From Brucella anthropi ATCC 49188 (lineage in GTDB: Bacteria > Pseudomonadota > Alphaproteobacteria > Rhizobiales > Rhizobiaceae): DNA of 64,000 nt. The stretch spans positions 1,667,001 to 1,731,000 of the forward strand of contig NC_009668.1 of NCBI RefSeq assembly GCF_000017405.1, given 5' to 3'. Each line of letters begins with the position of its first letter. The stretch's first letter is position 1. Below, piece by piece: positions 8,987-17,086 of the stretch. Made by a program: the position numbers and the translations under genes. The notes under the pieces were generated by a model. The model did not search any database, was not told the origin of the DNA, and worked only from the letters and a program-made list of their open reading frames with translations.

Positions 8987-9069
8987 TAAGATATACGATA
9001 AAGCAAATAGAACGTCGCACTTTCGCCGCCTTCGGGCATAAGCGTGGGAAAACTCTAACGGAAAGTTTT

Positions 9070-9765
9070 ATGCTGGTTTCGTCGTCTTGGCTCAAAAGCA
9101 GGTTCGTTCGGTCTGCCGCAGCTGCACTGCTGGCCGGTCTCGTGCCGACGGCTGCGCTCGCTCACCCGCATGTCTTTGCCGACGCACGACTGGAACTGAC
9201 CATAGCCCCCGATGGCACAGTGCAACAGCTTGCGCATGTCTGGCGTTTCGATGACGTTTTCTCCTCCACCGTCCTGATGGAATTCGACAAGAATGGCGAT
9301 CTGCAGCTCGACAAGAATGAATTGATCGACCTCGGCCATGTCATCAACGGCTCGATTGCCGAGTTCAAATATTTCCAGACTGTTCTGGACGATGGCAAGG
9401 ACGTGAAAATGGCGAGGCCGACCGACCTCGCAGCAGATTTCACCGACAATCGCCTGCTCATCATCTTTACGAGCAAGCCTGAAAAGCCGTTGAAACTCGC
9501 CCCCGGCCACAAGGTCAGCTTCGGCGTCTACGACCCGACTTTCTATACTGCCATCGATTACATGAACGACAGCGATCTGGTTGTGAAAGGCCTGCCCGCA
9601 GGCTGCACCTCCAAGGTCGTGCGCCCCAATCCGGATGAAGCGCTCGCCCAGAATCAGGCGACACTGACCGATGCCTTCTTCAACGATCCGGCAGGCACGG
9701 ACATGTCGAAAATATTCGCGACCCGTCTTGAGATAGACTGCGAACCGAAAGGGAAAACAGGCTGA
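9070..9765 (+). CDS. DUF1007 family exported protein
   Basis: The 231-residue protein begins with a signal peptide (basic start, hydrophobic core, cleavage likely after TAALA) and continues HPHVFADARLEL, the characteristic opening of DUF1007. An acidic loop DKNGDLQLDKNEL near residue 80 looks like an EF-hand-type calcium-binding motif. DUF1007 proteins are regularly encoded just upstream of NicO/RcnA-type metal exporters, as here: its stop overlaps the exporter start by one base (TGATG), implying translational coupling. The periplasmic protein may deliver or sense the metal; this is inference. The start at 9070 is chosen for CGGAAAG upstream and the signal peptide. Confidence 0.8.
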   Translation: MLVSSSWLKSRFVRSAAAALLAGLVPTAALAHPHVFADARLELTIAPDGTVQQLAHVWRFDDVFSSTVLMEFDKNGDLQLDKNELIDLGHVINGSIAEFKYFQTVLDDGKDVKMARPTDLAADFTDNRLLIIFTSKPEKPLKLAPGHKVSFGVYDPTFYTAIDYMNDSDLVVKGLPAGCTSKVVRPNPDEALAQNQATLTDAFFNDPAGTDMSKIFATRLEIDCEPKGKTG

Positions 9766-10868
9766 TGAGAAAACCGGCTACCTTCATTCTAACTCTTTGC
9801 CTTACGATGATCGTTGCGCAGGCCTATGCGCAGTCATCGCTCGGTATCGGTGCGAATGAGGTGGCGATGAAGCCAACCGGGCCTTTCGCGCACATCATTC
9901 TCTGGATGAACGAACAGCAGCGCTCGTTTTATCTCGCCATGACCAATGCGTTGAAAGCCATGCGTGAAGATCCTTGGCAGGCTTCGGTTCTGGTCGGACT
10001 TTCCTTCGTCTATGGCATTTTTCATGCGGCAGGGCCCGGCCACGGCAAGGCAGTCATCTCGTCCTACATGATCGCCAACGAAACGGCGCTGCGGCGCGGC
10101 ATCTTCCTGTCGTTCATTTCGTCGCTTTTGCAGGCGATTATGGCCATCGCCGTGGTCGGTCTGGCATGGTTCCTGCTGCGTGGCACCGGCATTTCCATGA
10201 ATCAGACCGCGCGCTACATGGAAATTGCAAGTTTTGCGCTGGTCCTGTTTTTCGGCCTTTGGCTTCTGGCGCGCAAACTACCGCTACTTTTCAAGAAGCA
10301 AGACGATGCAAGCCCCAGCCCGGCCTCGTCGCTTTTTGCCGCAGCACCCGAACCGGCAATGGCTTCCGGTCCGGCATGGCAGGGCAGTATTTCGCAGACC
10401 ACGCGCGCGGCGGCTGCCACCAGCACAGTAAAGCTCAATTACAAACCCGCAACCGCTGCTGCATCGGATCATATCTTCATTGGCGAGGGCGATGTGTGCG
10501 CCGCGTGCGGCAACGCCCATATTGCCGATCCGTCGACGCTCGGCGACGACTTCAACTGGAAAACGGCGTGGTCGGCGATTTTCTCGGTGGGCCTGCGTCC
10601 CTGTTCGGGTGCGCTGATCGTGCTGACGTTTGCGCTTTTGAATGGCCTGATGGTCGGCGGACTGCTTTCAGTCTTCGCCATGGCGTTCGGCACATTCATC
10701 ACCGTGGCTGTTCTTGCCACGCTGGCTGTCACAGCAAAAAACACGGCCTTGCGATTTGCAGGCAGCAATGCCATGTCCGGACGGCTGAAGGCGGCAATCG
10801 AAGTTGCCGCCGCCCTGTTCATCGCGCTGACAGGTGCGCTTTTGCTCAGCGCTTCGCTGGTTGGTTAA
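9765..10868 (+). CDS. NicO/RcnA-type nickel/cobalt (or related cation) transporter
   Basis: The 367-residue inner membrane protein has six or so membrane helices in two blocks. The first block contains HAAGPGHGKAVISSY, the metal-site motif of the NicO family, and the second has VGLRPCSGALIVLTFAL, the matching half. Between them sits a loop of roughly 90 residues, poor in the usual histidines but with a CAAC motif (DVCAACGNAHI). Family members move nickel, cobalt or related ions, usually outward. An N-terminal signal-like segment ends in AYAQ. It is coupled to the DUF1007 gene; its stop overlaps a convergent small membrane protein gene. Confidence 0.83.
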   Translation: MRKPATFILTLCLTMIVAQAYAQSSLGIGANEVAMKPTGPFAHIILWMNEQQRSFYLAMTNALKAMREDPWQASVLVGLSFVYGIFHAAGPGHGKAVISSYMIANETALRRGIFLSFISSLLQAIMAIAVVGLAWFLLRGTGISMNQTARYMEIASFALVLFFGLWLLARKLPLLFKKQDDASPSPASSLFAAAPEPAMASGPAWQGSISQTTRAAAATSTVKLNYKPATAAASDHIFIGEGDVCAACGNAHIADPSTLGDDFNWKTAWSAIFSVGLRPCSGALIVLTFALLNGLMVGGLLSVFAMAFGTFITVAVLATLAVTAKNTALRFAGSNAMSGRLKAAIEVAAALFIALTGALLLSASLVG

Positions 10869-11068
10869 TCCTTGTTCTGGCGGCGCGAGCGCAGCCAAAA
10901 AATGGCGAAGAAGCCCAGAACGAAAACTATCGGGAAGATAATCGCCGCGATTTGCGAGCGCTCGCCCAGCGCCAGCATGATGCTGGGCACGAAATAGGCA
11001 AGCACCCCGAAGCCGATCAGGATGATGGCGGCAGCAATTGCCGGATTACTCTTCTTGCGCTCAGCCAA
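10865..11068 (-). CDS. Small membrane protein (two helices)
   Basis: About 67 residues, starting AERKKSNPAIAAAIILIGFG: two hydrophobic segments separated by GERSQ and a basic C-terminus (LRSRRQNKD). I do not recognise a family. The most likely start is a TTG at 11068, which overlaps the stop of the upstream acetyltransferase gene by 8 bases (TTGGCTGA), a coupled arrangement. An ATG at 11131 would run far back into that gene. The stop overlaps that of the convergent NicO gene. Confidence 0.55.
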   Translation of the reverse strand: MAERKKSNPAIAAAIILIGFGVLAYFVPSIMLALGERSQIAAIIFPIVFVLGFFAIFWLRSRRQNKD

Positions 11069-11738
11069 GATCACGAAACTCCTCCAGCTTCTTCTTCTGC
11101 TGACCGTCACTATCAAAGTTTTCCGGCGCAAGCCATGCCTGATAGGCTTTCTTCAAGGCAGGCCATTCGCTGTCGAGAATGGAAAACCATGCCGTATCGC
11201 GGTTCTTGCCTTTCGCCACCATATGCTGGCGGAAGATTCCCTCGAACGAAAAGCCGAAGCGCTCCGCAGCCCGCTTGGACGGCAGATTGTCGTTGTTGCA
11301 CTTCCATTCGTAGCGACGATAGCCAAGCTCGTCGAAAATATACTGCATGAACAGAAATTGTGCTTCGGTGGCGGCAGGCTTGCGCGAAATCAGTGGTCCC
11401 CAATAGATGTTGCCGATTTCAATCGCGCCGTGAGCGGAATCGATGCGCATCAGGGTCTGGCGTCCGGCAACCTTGCCGCTTGCCTTGTCGATGACGGCGA
11501 AAAACTGCGGGTCTTCGCTTTTCGCCACCTTTTCCAGCCAGGGCTCGAATTCCTCGCGGGTTGCGGGCGGAAACTCGAACAGCCACGTAAAGCGCTGATC
11601 CGCATCGGTGACCGAAGAAGCGGCGAAAAGTTCGTCCCCATGCTTCTTCGGGTCCAGCGGCTCCAGCCGCACATAACGACCTTCAAGCACTTTGCGTTCC
11701 GGCTTGGGGCGCGGCGTCCAGTTCTGCAAATCAGTCAT
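11061..11738 (-). CDS. GNAT acetyltransferase, RimJ/RimL-like
   Basis: The 225-residue protein fits the RimJ/RimL branch of N-acetyltransferases: LEGRYVRLEPLDPKKHGDEL near the start, AIEIGNIYWGPLISRKPAATEAQFLFM in the acetyl-CoA region, and the RYEWKCNNDNLPSKRAAERFGFSFEG segment that closes the fold. Members acetylate protein N-termini, antibiotics or amino acids; the substrate here is unknown. The start at 11738 (MTDLQNW) has GGGAGAA upstream; an ATG 33 bases earlier would lose this site. The next gene downstream on the strand is a coupled small membrane protein. Confidence 0.83.
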   Translation of the reverse strand: MTDLQNWTPRPKPERKVLEGRYVRLEPLDPKKHGDELFAASSVTDADQRFTWLFEFPPATREEFEPWLEKVAKSEDPQFFAVIDKASGKVAGRQTLMRIDSAHGAIEIGNIYWGPLISRKPAATEAQFLFMQYIFDELGYRRYEWKCNNDNLPSKRAAERFGFSFEGIFRQHMVAKGKNRDTAWFSILDSEWPALKKAYQAWLAPENFDSDGQQKKKLEEFRDLG

Positions 11739-11809
11739 GCCTATTCTCCCATTCGGCCGAGACAGGAGCATAAAACAAGCGGGGCGAAAACCGGATTATT
11801 GTCCCCGCG

Positions 11810-12889
11810 TCATTTTTCCCGAATAGCCGCCCGATCAACGGAAACCGCCTTCACCAGCGCAACCACATGGTCACCTGTTTGAAGGGCCAGTTCATCTACA
11901 GAACGCCGCGTCAGCCGCGCACCAAGACGACGTCCCTGAAAGTCCAGCGAAACATAGGCATTCGGGCCATCATCCGCCGTAACGGCAGTGACGGTCACCG
12001 GCAGCACATTGCGGATGCTGATCGCTTCCGGCACCTTACGTGCGATGGAGACGTCGCGCGCACGCACGCGCAGCCGCACACGCATATTCTGTTCCAGCCC
12101 CGCATCGCTGAGCTGGAACGACGCGCCGCCGAGATCGATTTCCGCCAATTTGTAGCGCTCGTCATAAGACGAAACCATCCCTTCCAGCAACACGCCGCCG
12201 CCCTCGCCCTCGGCGTCGATCAGCGGAAACACATCCGCCGCCGCACCACTTGCCGTCACCCGGCCAGCGGAAAGAAGCACGATTTCGTCGGCAAGCCGCG
12301 CAACCTCATCGATTTCATGGCTCACATAGACAATCGGCACATGGCTTTCATCGCGAAGACGCTCGATAAAGGGCAGAATTTCCTGCCGGCGCGCATGGTC
12401 GAGTGAAGAAAGCGGCTCGTCCAGCAAAAGAAGTGCGGGATCAGACAACAGCGCGCGACCGATAGCGACACGCTGGCGTTCGCCGCCGGAAAGCGTCGAT
12501 GGCCGCCTGTCGAGAAGATCATCAATGCCGAGCAGCGCCACCACCTCGTCAAAGCTCCGTGTCGCCTGCCTGTGCCCGGCCCAACGCGCATAAGTCAGGT
12601 TCCGCTTCACGCTCATATGCGGAAACAACCGCGCTTCCTGAAACACATAGCCGATGCGGCGCTTTTCCGGTGGTAGATTTACGCCCTTTTCGGCATCGAA
12701 CAGCGTGAAGTCACCCACGGCAATGCGTCCGCTCTCCGGACGGAGTGTTCCGGCAATCATTTTCAGAAGCGTCGTCTTGCCGGCGCCCGAATGGCCAAAC
12801 AATGCAGTCACGCCCCAGTCGGCGGCGAAATCGGCCTCGACAGGAAACCTGCCATTGCGCCCTTTGATCGAGACAGCAAGCCCGCTCAT
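11810..12889 (-). CDS. modC: Molybdate ABC transporter ATP-binding protein ModC
   Basis: The 359-residue protein is an ABC ATPase with Walker A GHSGAGKTT, the LSGGERQR signature, Walker B LLLLDEPLSSLD and a switch histidine in YVSHE. A C-terminal TOBE/MOP-like domain (about residues 290-355, with SIRNVLPVTVTAV) is the oxyanion-binding fold typical of ModC. It powers molybdate import with ModA and ModB encoded immediately upstream on the same strand. Its ATG overlaps the ModB stop codon (ATGA at 12886-12889). Confidence 0.94.
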   Translation of the reverse strand: MSGLAVSIKGRNGRFPVEADFAADWGVTALFGHSGAGKTTLLKMIAGTLRPESGRIAVGDFTLFDAEKGVNLPPEKRRIGYVFQEARLFPHMSVKRNLTYARWAGHRQATRSFDEVVALLGIDDLLDRRPSTLSGGERQRVAIGRALLSDPALLLLDEPLSSLDHARRQEILPFIERLRDESHVPIVYVSHEIDEVARLADEIVLLSAGRVTASGAAADVFPLIDAEGEGGGVLLEGMVSSYDERYKLAEIDLGGASFQLSDAGLEQNMRVRLRVRARDVSIARKVPEAISIRNVLPVTVTAVTADDGPNAYVSLDFQGRRLGARLTRRSVDELALQTGDHVVALVKAVSVDRAAIREK

Positions 12890-13569
12890 TTTGTCGCTCC
12901 CGCAAGCCTGCGCTGCAACCACTCGGAAAGGACCACGGCGGCAATTGAGATAGCTGCAGATATGGCAATCAGACGGAATGCTTCGGCATCACCCGTTGGC
13001 GTCTGCATCAGGGCATAGATGGCAAGCGAAAGGGTCTGCGTTTCGCCGGGAATGTTGGATACGAATGTGATCGTAGCACCGAATTCACCCAGCGCCTTGG
13101 CAAAACCAAGCACTGCGCCTGCAAGCACACCGGGTAGCAAGGGCGGCAGAATGACCGTGAAGAAAGCCGTGAAGCGGCTGGCGCCAAGCGTGCGCGCCGC
13201 TTCCTCAAGTCCGCGATCCAGCCCCTCTATCGAAAGCCGGATCGGCCGGACGAGCAACGGAAACGCCATGACACCGGCGGCAAGGGCGGCGCCCGTCCAG
13301 CGAAAGGCAAAGGAAAGACCGAACAATTCCTGCAAAGGCGCTCCCAGAGCACCCCGCGCGCCAAACAGGATCAAAAGCAGATAGCCCGTCACCACCGGCG
13401 GCAGGACCAGCGGCATGGTGACGATAGCCTGCGCCAGAGACTTGCCCGGAAAATTGAACCGGGCAAGAATCCAGGCGACGATAAAGGCAACTGGCAGCGC
13501 AACAATGATGGCTATTCCGGCAACCCGGAGCGACAGAGACACAATCTGCCAGACATTACTCTCAATCAT
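12886..13569 (-). CDS. modB: Molybdate ABC transporter permease ModB
   Basis: A 227-residue inner membrane permease with about five helices and the ABC contact loop EEAARTLGASRFTAFFTVILPPLLPG (the EAA motif). The family pattern MPLVLPPVVTGYLLL near the first third is characteristic of ModB. It forms the transmembrane channel for molybdate. It lies 12 bases downstream of modA and overlaps modC by 4 bases, so modABC is one operon. Confidence 0.94.
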   Translation of the reverse strand: MIESNVWQIVSLSLRVAGIAIIVALPVAFIVAWILARFNFPGKSLAQAIVTMPLVLPPVVTGYLLLILFGARGALGAPLQELFGLSFAFRWTGAALAAGVMAFPLLVRPIRLSIEGLDRGLEEAARTLGASRFTAFFTVILPPLLPGVLAGAVLGFAKALGEFGATITFVSNIPGETQTLSLAIYALMQTPTGDAEAFRLIAISAAISIAAVVLSEWLQRRLAGATK

Positions 13570-13581
13570 CTTTGGCCATCA

Positions 13582-14337
13582 TTATTCAGCAGCCTCCGCA
13601 GCTCCCACGAAGCCCTTGTCCTTGATGATCGCCTGACCGGCATCGCTTTCAAGGAAAGCCAAGAAAGCCTTGGCGGCATCGGTTTCGTTCTTCGCAACAA
13701 GTGCCGCCGGGTAAAGGATCGGGGCGTGGCTGCTAGCAGGGAAGCGATAGGCTTCGACCAGTTCCGGTGCCGCGGCACGGTCCGACGCGTAGACGATGGC
13801 CGCCTTCACTTCCGCGCGGCTGACATATTGCAGCGCAACGCGAACATTCTCGGCAAATACGCCATTCTTCTCGACGTCTTTCCAAATGTTGAGCTTTTCA
13901 AGCGCTGCCTTGCCGTATTTGCCCGCCGGGACATTTGACGGATCACCCATGGCAAAACGACCGGCGCTCAAAAGCTCCTTGGCGTCACCCTTCGGCGTGT
14001 CTTTCTGCGTTGCAATCACCAGCGCATTGCCGGCGATCACCTTGCGTGAAGCCTTGTCGATGGCATCGGCCTTTTCGACATAATCCATCCAGTCGAGATC
14101 GGCGGAAATAAAAATCTGCGCCGGAGCGCCCTGCTCGATCTGCTTGGCCAGAACCGACGAAGATGCAAACGACGCGACCACTTCGGTACCGTCCTTGGCC
14201 TTCATCTGTTTGGCTGCTTCTTCGATAACGTCTTTCATGCTGGCGGCAGCGAAAACAGTCACCTTCTCGGCAGCATGGGCAACCGAGGCGGCACCCGCAG
14301 CAACGGTGATGAGAAATGCGGCGATCAGTTTCTTCAT
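13582..14337 (-). CDS. modA: Molybdate-binding periplasmic protein ModA
   Basis: The 251-residue protein begins with a signal peptide (MKKLIAAFLITVAAGAASVAHA) and continues with VTVFAAASMKDVIEEA, the classical ModA opening whose serines and backbone bind the oxyanion. VASFASSSVLAKQIEQGAPAQIFISAD is the second signature. It captures molybdate in the periplasm for ModBC. The start at 14337 has GGAGG nine bases upstream; an ATG 42 bases earlier is inferior. A hairpin overlaps the leader just before the ribosome site. Confidence 0.95.
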   Translation of the reverse strand: MKKLIAAFLITVAAGAASVAHAAEKVTVFAAASMKDVIEEAAKQMKAKDGTEVVASFASSSVLAKQIEQGAPAQIFISADLDWMDYVEKADAIDKASRKVIAGNALVIATQKDTPKGDAKELLSAGRFAMGDPSNVPAGKYGKAALEKLNIWKDVEKNGVFAENVRVALQYVSRAEVKAAIVYASDRAAAPELVEAYRFPASSHAPILYPAALVAKNETDAAKAFLAFLESDAGQAIIKDKGFVGAAEAAE

Positions 14338-14351
14338 GAGTATCCTCCATA

Positions 14352-14371
14352 TTGCCTGCGACGACAGGCAA
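14352..14371. promoter_or_regulatory. Inverted repeat in modA leader
   Basis: TTGCCTG and CAGGCAA are exact complements around CGACGA, ending a few bases before the modA ribosome binding site on the minus strand. It could be an operator or a hairpin affecting translation. It does not match the TATATA-based ModE box. The flanking gene-free stretch 14372-14636 shows a further hairpin at 14607-14627 and nothing else I can name. Confidence 0.45.
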
Positions 14372-14606
14372 ACCATCATCCGCCGGAAAACCGGCGCTGT
14401 TTCTGTATGAGCATTGGAGATTTCCTATGCCCCGACTTGCGATGATGGGTGTGATGGAGGCAAACGCGACCCGGATGCCGTCAAACCCTTGATGCACGGG
14501 CGTCCATGCAAAAGCCGCCCAAATTCCGTAACGAATTCAGATCGTTCCGGAACCAGAGCCACCATAATGGGATGAAATCTGTTTGACCAGCCCTGTGGGG
14601 ATGCAT

Positions 14607-14627
14607 GCGGCAATAGATCATTGCCGC
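14607..14627 (-). terminator. Hairpin after trhO
   Basis: GCGGCAAT and ATTGCCGC pair perfectly around a 5-base loop, 10 bases downstream of the trhO stop. There is no T-run on the minus strand, so it may be a weak terminator or an mRNA-end stabiliser. Confidence 0.4.
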
Positions 14628-14636
14628 AAAATGGCG

Positions 14637-15554
14637 TCAGCTGCCGATATGTTTGTGCGCCCCGCGCATTTCGGCGAGCTTCACCTGCTTCTGGCGTTCT
14701 GCGTAGCGGGCGCGATCTTCCGGCGTGCGCTCGTCATAGCAACCGGCACAGGAAACGCCTTCCTCGAAAAACTGTGAAAGCTTGTCCTCCGGCGAAATCG
14801 GACGGCGGCAAGCGCGGCACAACTCGACATCACTTTCAGCAAGGCCATGGCCCACGGCCACGCGCTCGTCGAACACGAAGCACTCGCCGTTCCACATGCT
14901 GTCTTCACGCGGAACTTCCTCAAGATATTTCAGGATACCGCCCTTTAGATGAAAGACATCGTCGAAGCCCAGCCCCTTGACGAAGGCCGTTGCCTTTTCG
15001 CAGCGAATACCGCCTGTGCAGAACATGGCGATCTTCTTGCCTTCCAGCTTGTCGCGGTTCTGCTCGACCCATTCGGGGAACTCGCGAAAAGTCTTGGTCT
15101 GCGGATCGAGCGCCCCTTCGAATGTGCCGATGGCATATTCATAATCGTTGCGCGTATCGACCACGACGGTGTTCTCATCGGCGATGAGTGCGTTCCAGTC
15201 CTGCGGCGCGATATAGGTGCCGACGCTTTTCAGCGGATCGATACCATCGACACCCATGGTGACGATCTCACGCTTCAGCCGCACCTTCATGCGATGGAAC
15301 GGCATTTCGGTCGCATGGGAATATTTGAGCTCCGGGTCAGCCAGACCGGGGATAGCCGTGATGTGCTGCACCAGCTTTTCAATTGCCTGGGGTGTGCCTG
15401 CAACCGTCCCATTGATGCCTTCCGCCGCCAGAAGCAGCGTTCCCTTGATGCCATTCGAACAGCAAAGCTTGGCAAGCGGCTCGCGCAGGCTTTCATATTG
15501 CGGGAGCGGCGCAAAGCAATAAAGGGCGGCAACGGTGAAAGGCAAATTGCTCAT
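14637..15554 (-). CDS. trhO: tRNA uridine(34) hydroxylase TrhO (rhodanese-type)
   Basis: The 305-residue protein has an N-terminal UPF0176 domain ([18 protein letters not shown]), a central rhodanese domain with the active-site loop [11 protein letters not shown], and a C-terminal cysteine-rich tail with CRACRRPIS and [13 protein letters not shown], probably a zinc site. Members (YceA/TrhO) use oxygen to hydroxylate wobble uridine in tRNA, a first step to 5-alkoxyuridines. No operon partner is evident; modA starts 300 bases downstream on the same strand. Confidence 0.9.
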   Translation of the reverse strand: MSNLPFTVAALYCFAPLPQYESLREPLAKLCCSNGIKGTLLLAAEGINGTVAGTPQAIEKLVQHITAIPGLADPELKYSHATEMPFHRMKVRLKREIVTMGVDGIDPLKSVGTYIAPQDWNALIADENTVVVDTRNDYEYAIGTFEGALDPQTKTFREFPEWVEQNRDKLEGKKIAMFCTGGIRCEKATAFVKGLGFDDVFHLKGGILKYLEEVPREDSMWNGECFVFDERVAVGHGLAESDVELCRACRRPISPEDKLSQFFEEGVSCAGCYDERTPEDRARYAERQKQVKLAEMRGAHKHIGS

Positions 15555-15683
15555 CGGTTCTATCTTCTTTGAAAACTATCCCGCAACTAATCCCCACAAA
15601 CGGCGAATTCAAGTCAACTTTATCCTCATGCGACCAAGACGCCCCAAAATCCGCCTCGAAGACCACTTTTCGAGGAGAGAGAT

Positions 15684-16295
15684 ATGTTCGACAGCCAGAC
15701 AATTGCAGCCCTGACGACAATGGCAGATGAGACGGAGATTAACCCGGCGGCTTTGCTGGCAATTGCGGAAGTGGAAAGCGGCGGGAAGGCGCTATTCGAT
15801 ATCAGCGGAGGCAAAGAACCGGCCATCCGGTTCGAGGGCCATTATTTCGACCGCAGGCTGTCCGGTCGTGTGCGTGACTACGCGAGGAGCAACAGCCTGT
15901 CCGCACCGGTCGCAGGCCAGATACGCAATCCGAAATCGCAAGCTGCGCGCTGGCTTCTGCTTGAACGTGCGATGGGCTTGAGCAAAAAGGCAGCGCTTGA
16001 ATCCACCTCCTGGGGGCTGGGGCAGGTTATGGGTGCGCATTGGGAATGGCTTGGTTATGCCACCGTCGATGAACTTGTGGCGGAAGCACGCGGATCGATT
16101 GCCGGGCAGGCGCGGCTGATGCTGCGCTTCATCGAAAAGGCAGAGCTTCTCGACGTGCTGAAGGCCCGTAACTGGCGCGAGTTCGCCCGACGCTATAACG
16201 GTCCGGCTTTCGCCCGCAACGAATATGACAAACGCATGGCCGAAGCCTATCAGCGCTGGCAAAAGCGGCTTGAGAACTTTAAAAGAGCCGCGTGA
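15684..16295 (+). CDS. N-acetylmuramidase family protein (DUF3380, endolysin-like)
   Basis: The 203-residue protein matches the N-acetylmuramidase catalytic domain common in phage endolysins: LLAIAEVESGGKALF at residues 23-37 (catalytic glutamate within EVESGG), IRFEGHYFDRRL, ALESTSWGLGQVMG and FARRYNGPAFARNEYDKRMAEAY near the end. It would cleave the glycan strand of peptidoglycan. There is no signal peptide or holin gene, and the cell-wall-binding domain often present is missing. No other phage gene is nearby, so it looks like a domesticated or stranded lysin. GAGAGAG just before the ATG serves as ribosome site. Confidence 0.8.
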   Translation: MFDSQTIAALTTMADETEINPAALLAIAEVESGGKALFDISGGKEPAIRFEGHYFDRRLSGRVRDYARSNSLSAPVAGQIRNPKSQAARWLLLERAMGLSKKAALESTSWGLGQVMGAHWEWLGYATVDELVAEARGSIAGQARLMLRFIEKAELLDVLKARNWREFARRYNGPAFARNEYDKRMAEAYQRWQKRLENFKRAA

Positions 16296-16373
16296 TCAAG
16301 CCTTCTTCAATGGTGGACAAACCGACGAAGGAGATTTAAATCGATTTATCCACTCAAACAGCCGAGCAAGCCG

Positions 16374-17012
16374 ATGTCCCAGAAAACCGATCTTCTCGTC
16401 CCCATCATGACAGGCCAGCCGGTCATTCCGGTTCTGTTGATCGACAAGGTGGAACATGCTGTTCCGCTGGCACGCGCGCTTGCCAAAGGCGGATTGCCCG
16501 CCATCGAAATCACCCTGCGCACGGCTGCGGCACTCGATGCCATCCGCGCGGTCGCATCGGAAGTGCCGGAAGCAATCGTCGGTGCCGGGACGATCCTCAA
16601 TGCCAAACAATATGAGGATGCAGCGAAGGCTGGTTCGCGCTTCATCGTCAGCCCCGGCGCAACGAAATACATCGTCGCTGCCGCCAATGACAGCGACGTG
16701 CCACTTCTGCCCGCCGCCATTACACCGAGCGAAATGCTGGCGCTCCGCGAAGAGGGCTATACCCATCTGAAATTCTTCCCCGCTGAACAGGCTGGCGGCG
16801 CATCGTTCCTGAAGGCGCTGTCCTCTCCGCTGGCCGGAACCTTCTTCTGCCCGACAGGCGGCATCAGCCTTGCAAACGCCAGGAATTACCTGTCGCTGCC
16901 GAACGTCGTCTGCGTCGGCGGCTCCTGGGTTGCACCGAAAGAACTCGTCGAGGCTGGCGACTGGGATGCAATCACCGACCTTGCAAGTGAAGCAGCTGAT
17001 CTGAAAAGCTGA
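16374..17012 (+). CDS. eda: 2-dehydro-3-deoxy-phosphogluconate aldolase (KDPG/KHG aldolase)
   Basis: The 212-residue class I aldolase splits KDPG into pyruvate and glyceraldehyde 3-phosphate in the Entner-Doudoroff pathway. Visible hallmarks are IEITLRTAAALDAI (catalytic glutamate), GAGTILN, HLKFFPAEQAGG (Schiff-base lysine in LKFFPAE) and the phosphate-binding CPTGGI. Length is typical. Neither edd nor zwf is adjacent. The gene is followed by a strong terminator at 17033. Confidence 0.93.
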   Translation: MSQKTDLLVPIMTGQPVIPVLLIDKVEHAVPLARALAKGGLPAIEITLRTAAALDAIRAVASEVPEAIVGAGTILNAKQYEDAAKAGSRFIVSPGATKYIVAAANDSDVPLLPAAITPSEMLALREEGYTHLKFFPAEQAGGASFLKALSSPLAGTFFCPTGGISLANARNYLSLPNVVCVGGSWVAPKELVEAGDWDAITDLASEAADLKS

Positions 17013-17032
17013 GTAAGCTCATATGGCATGTA

Positions 17033-17062
17033 AAAAGGGGCCTCGAAGGCCCCTTTTCTTTT
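17033..17062 (+). terminator. Rho-independent terminator after eda
   Basis: AAAAGGGGCC pairs with GGCCCCTTTT around TCGAA and is followed by CTTTT. It lies 20 bases after the aldolase stop and between convergent genes, so it may serve both strands. Confidence 0.85.
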
Positions 17063-17086
17063 GGTTTGTCATCGTTTGGATGGCGA

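Noticed and set aside
9974..11350. A 458-codon frame over the NicO gene
   Set aside because: It overlaps three well-supported genes in other frames and its translation is rich in arginine, histidine and cysteine without structure, typical of a shadow.
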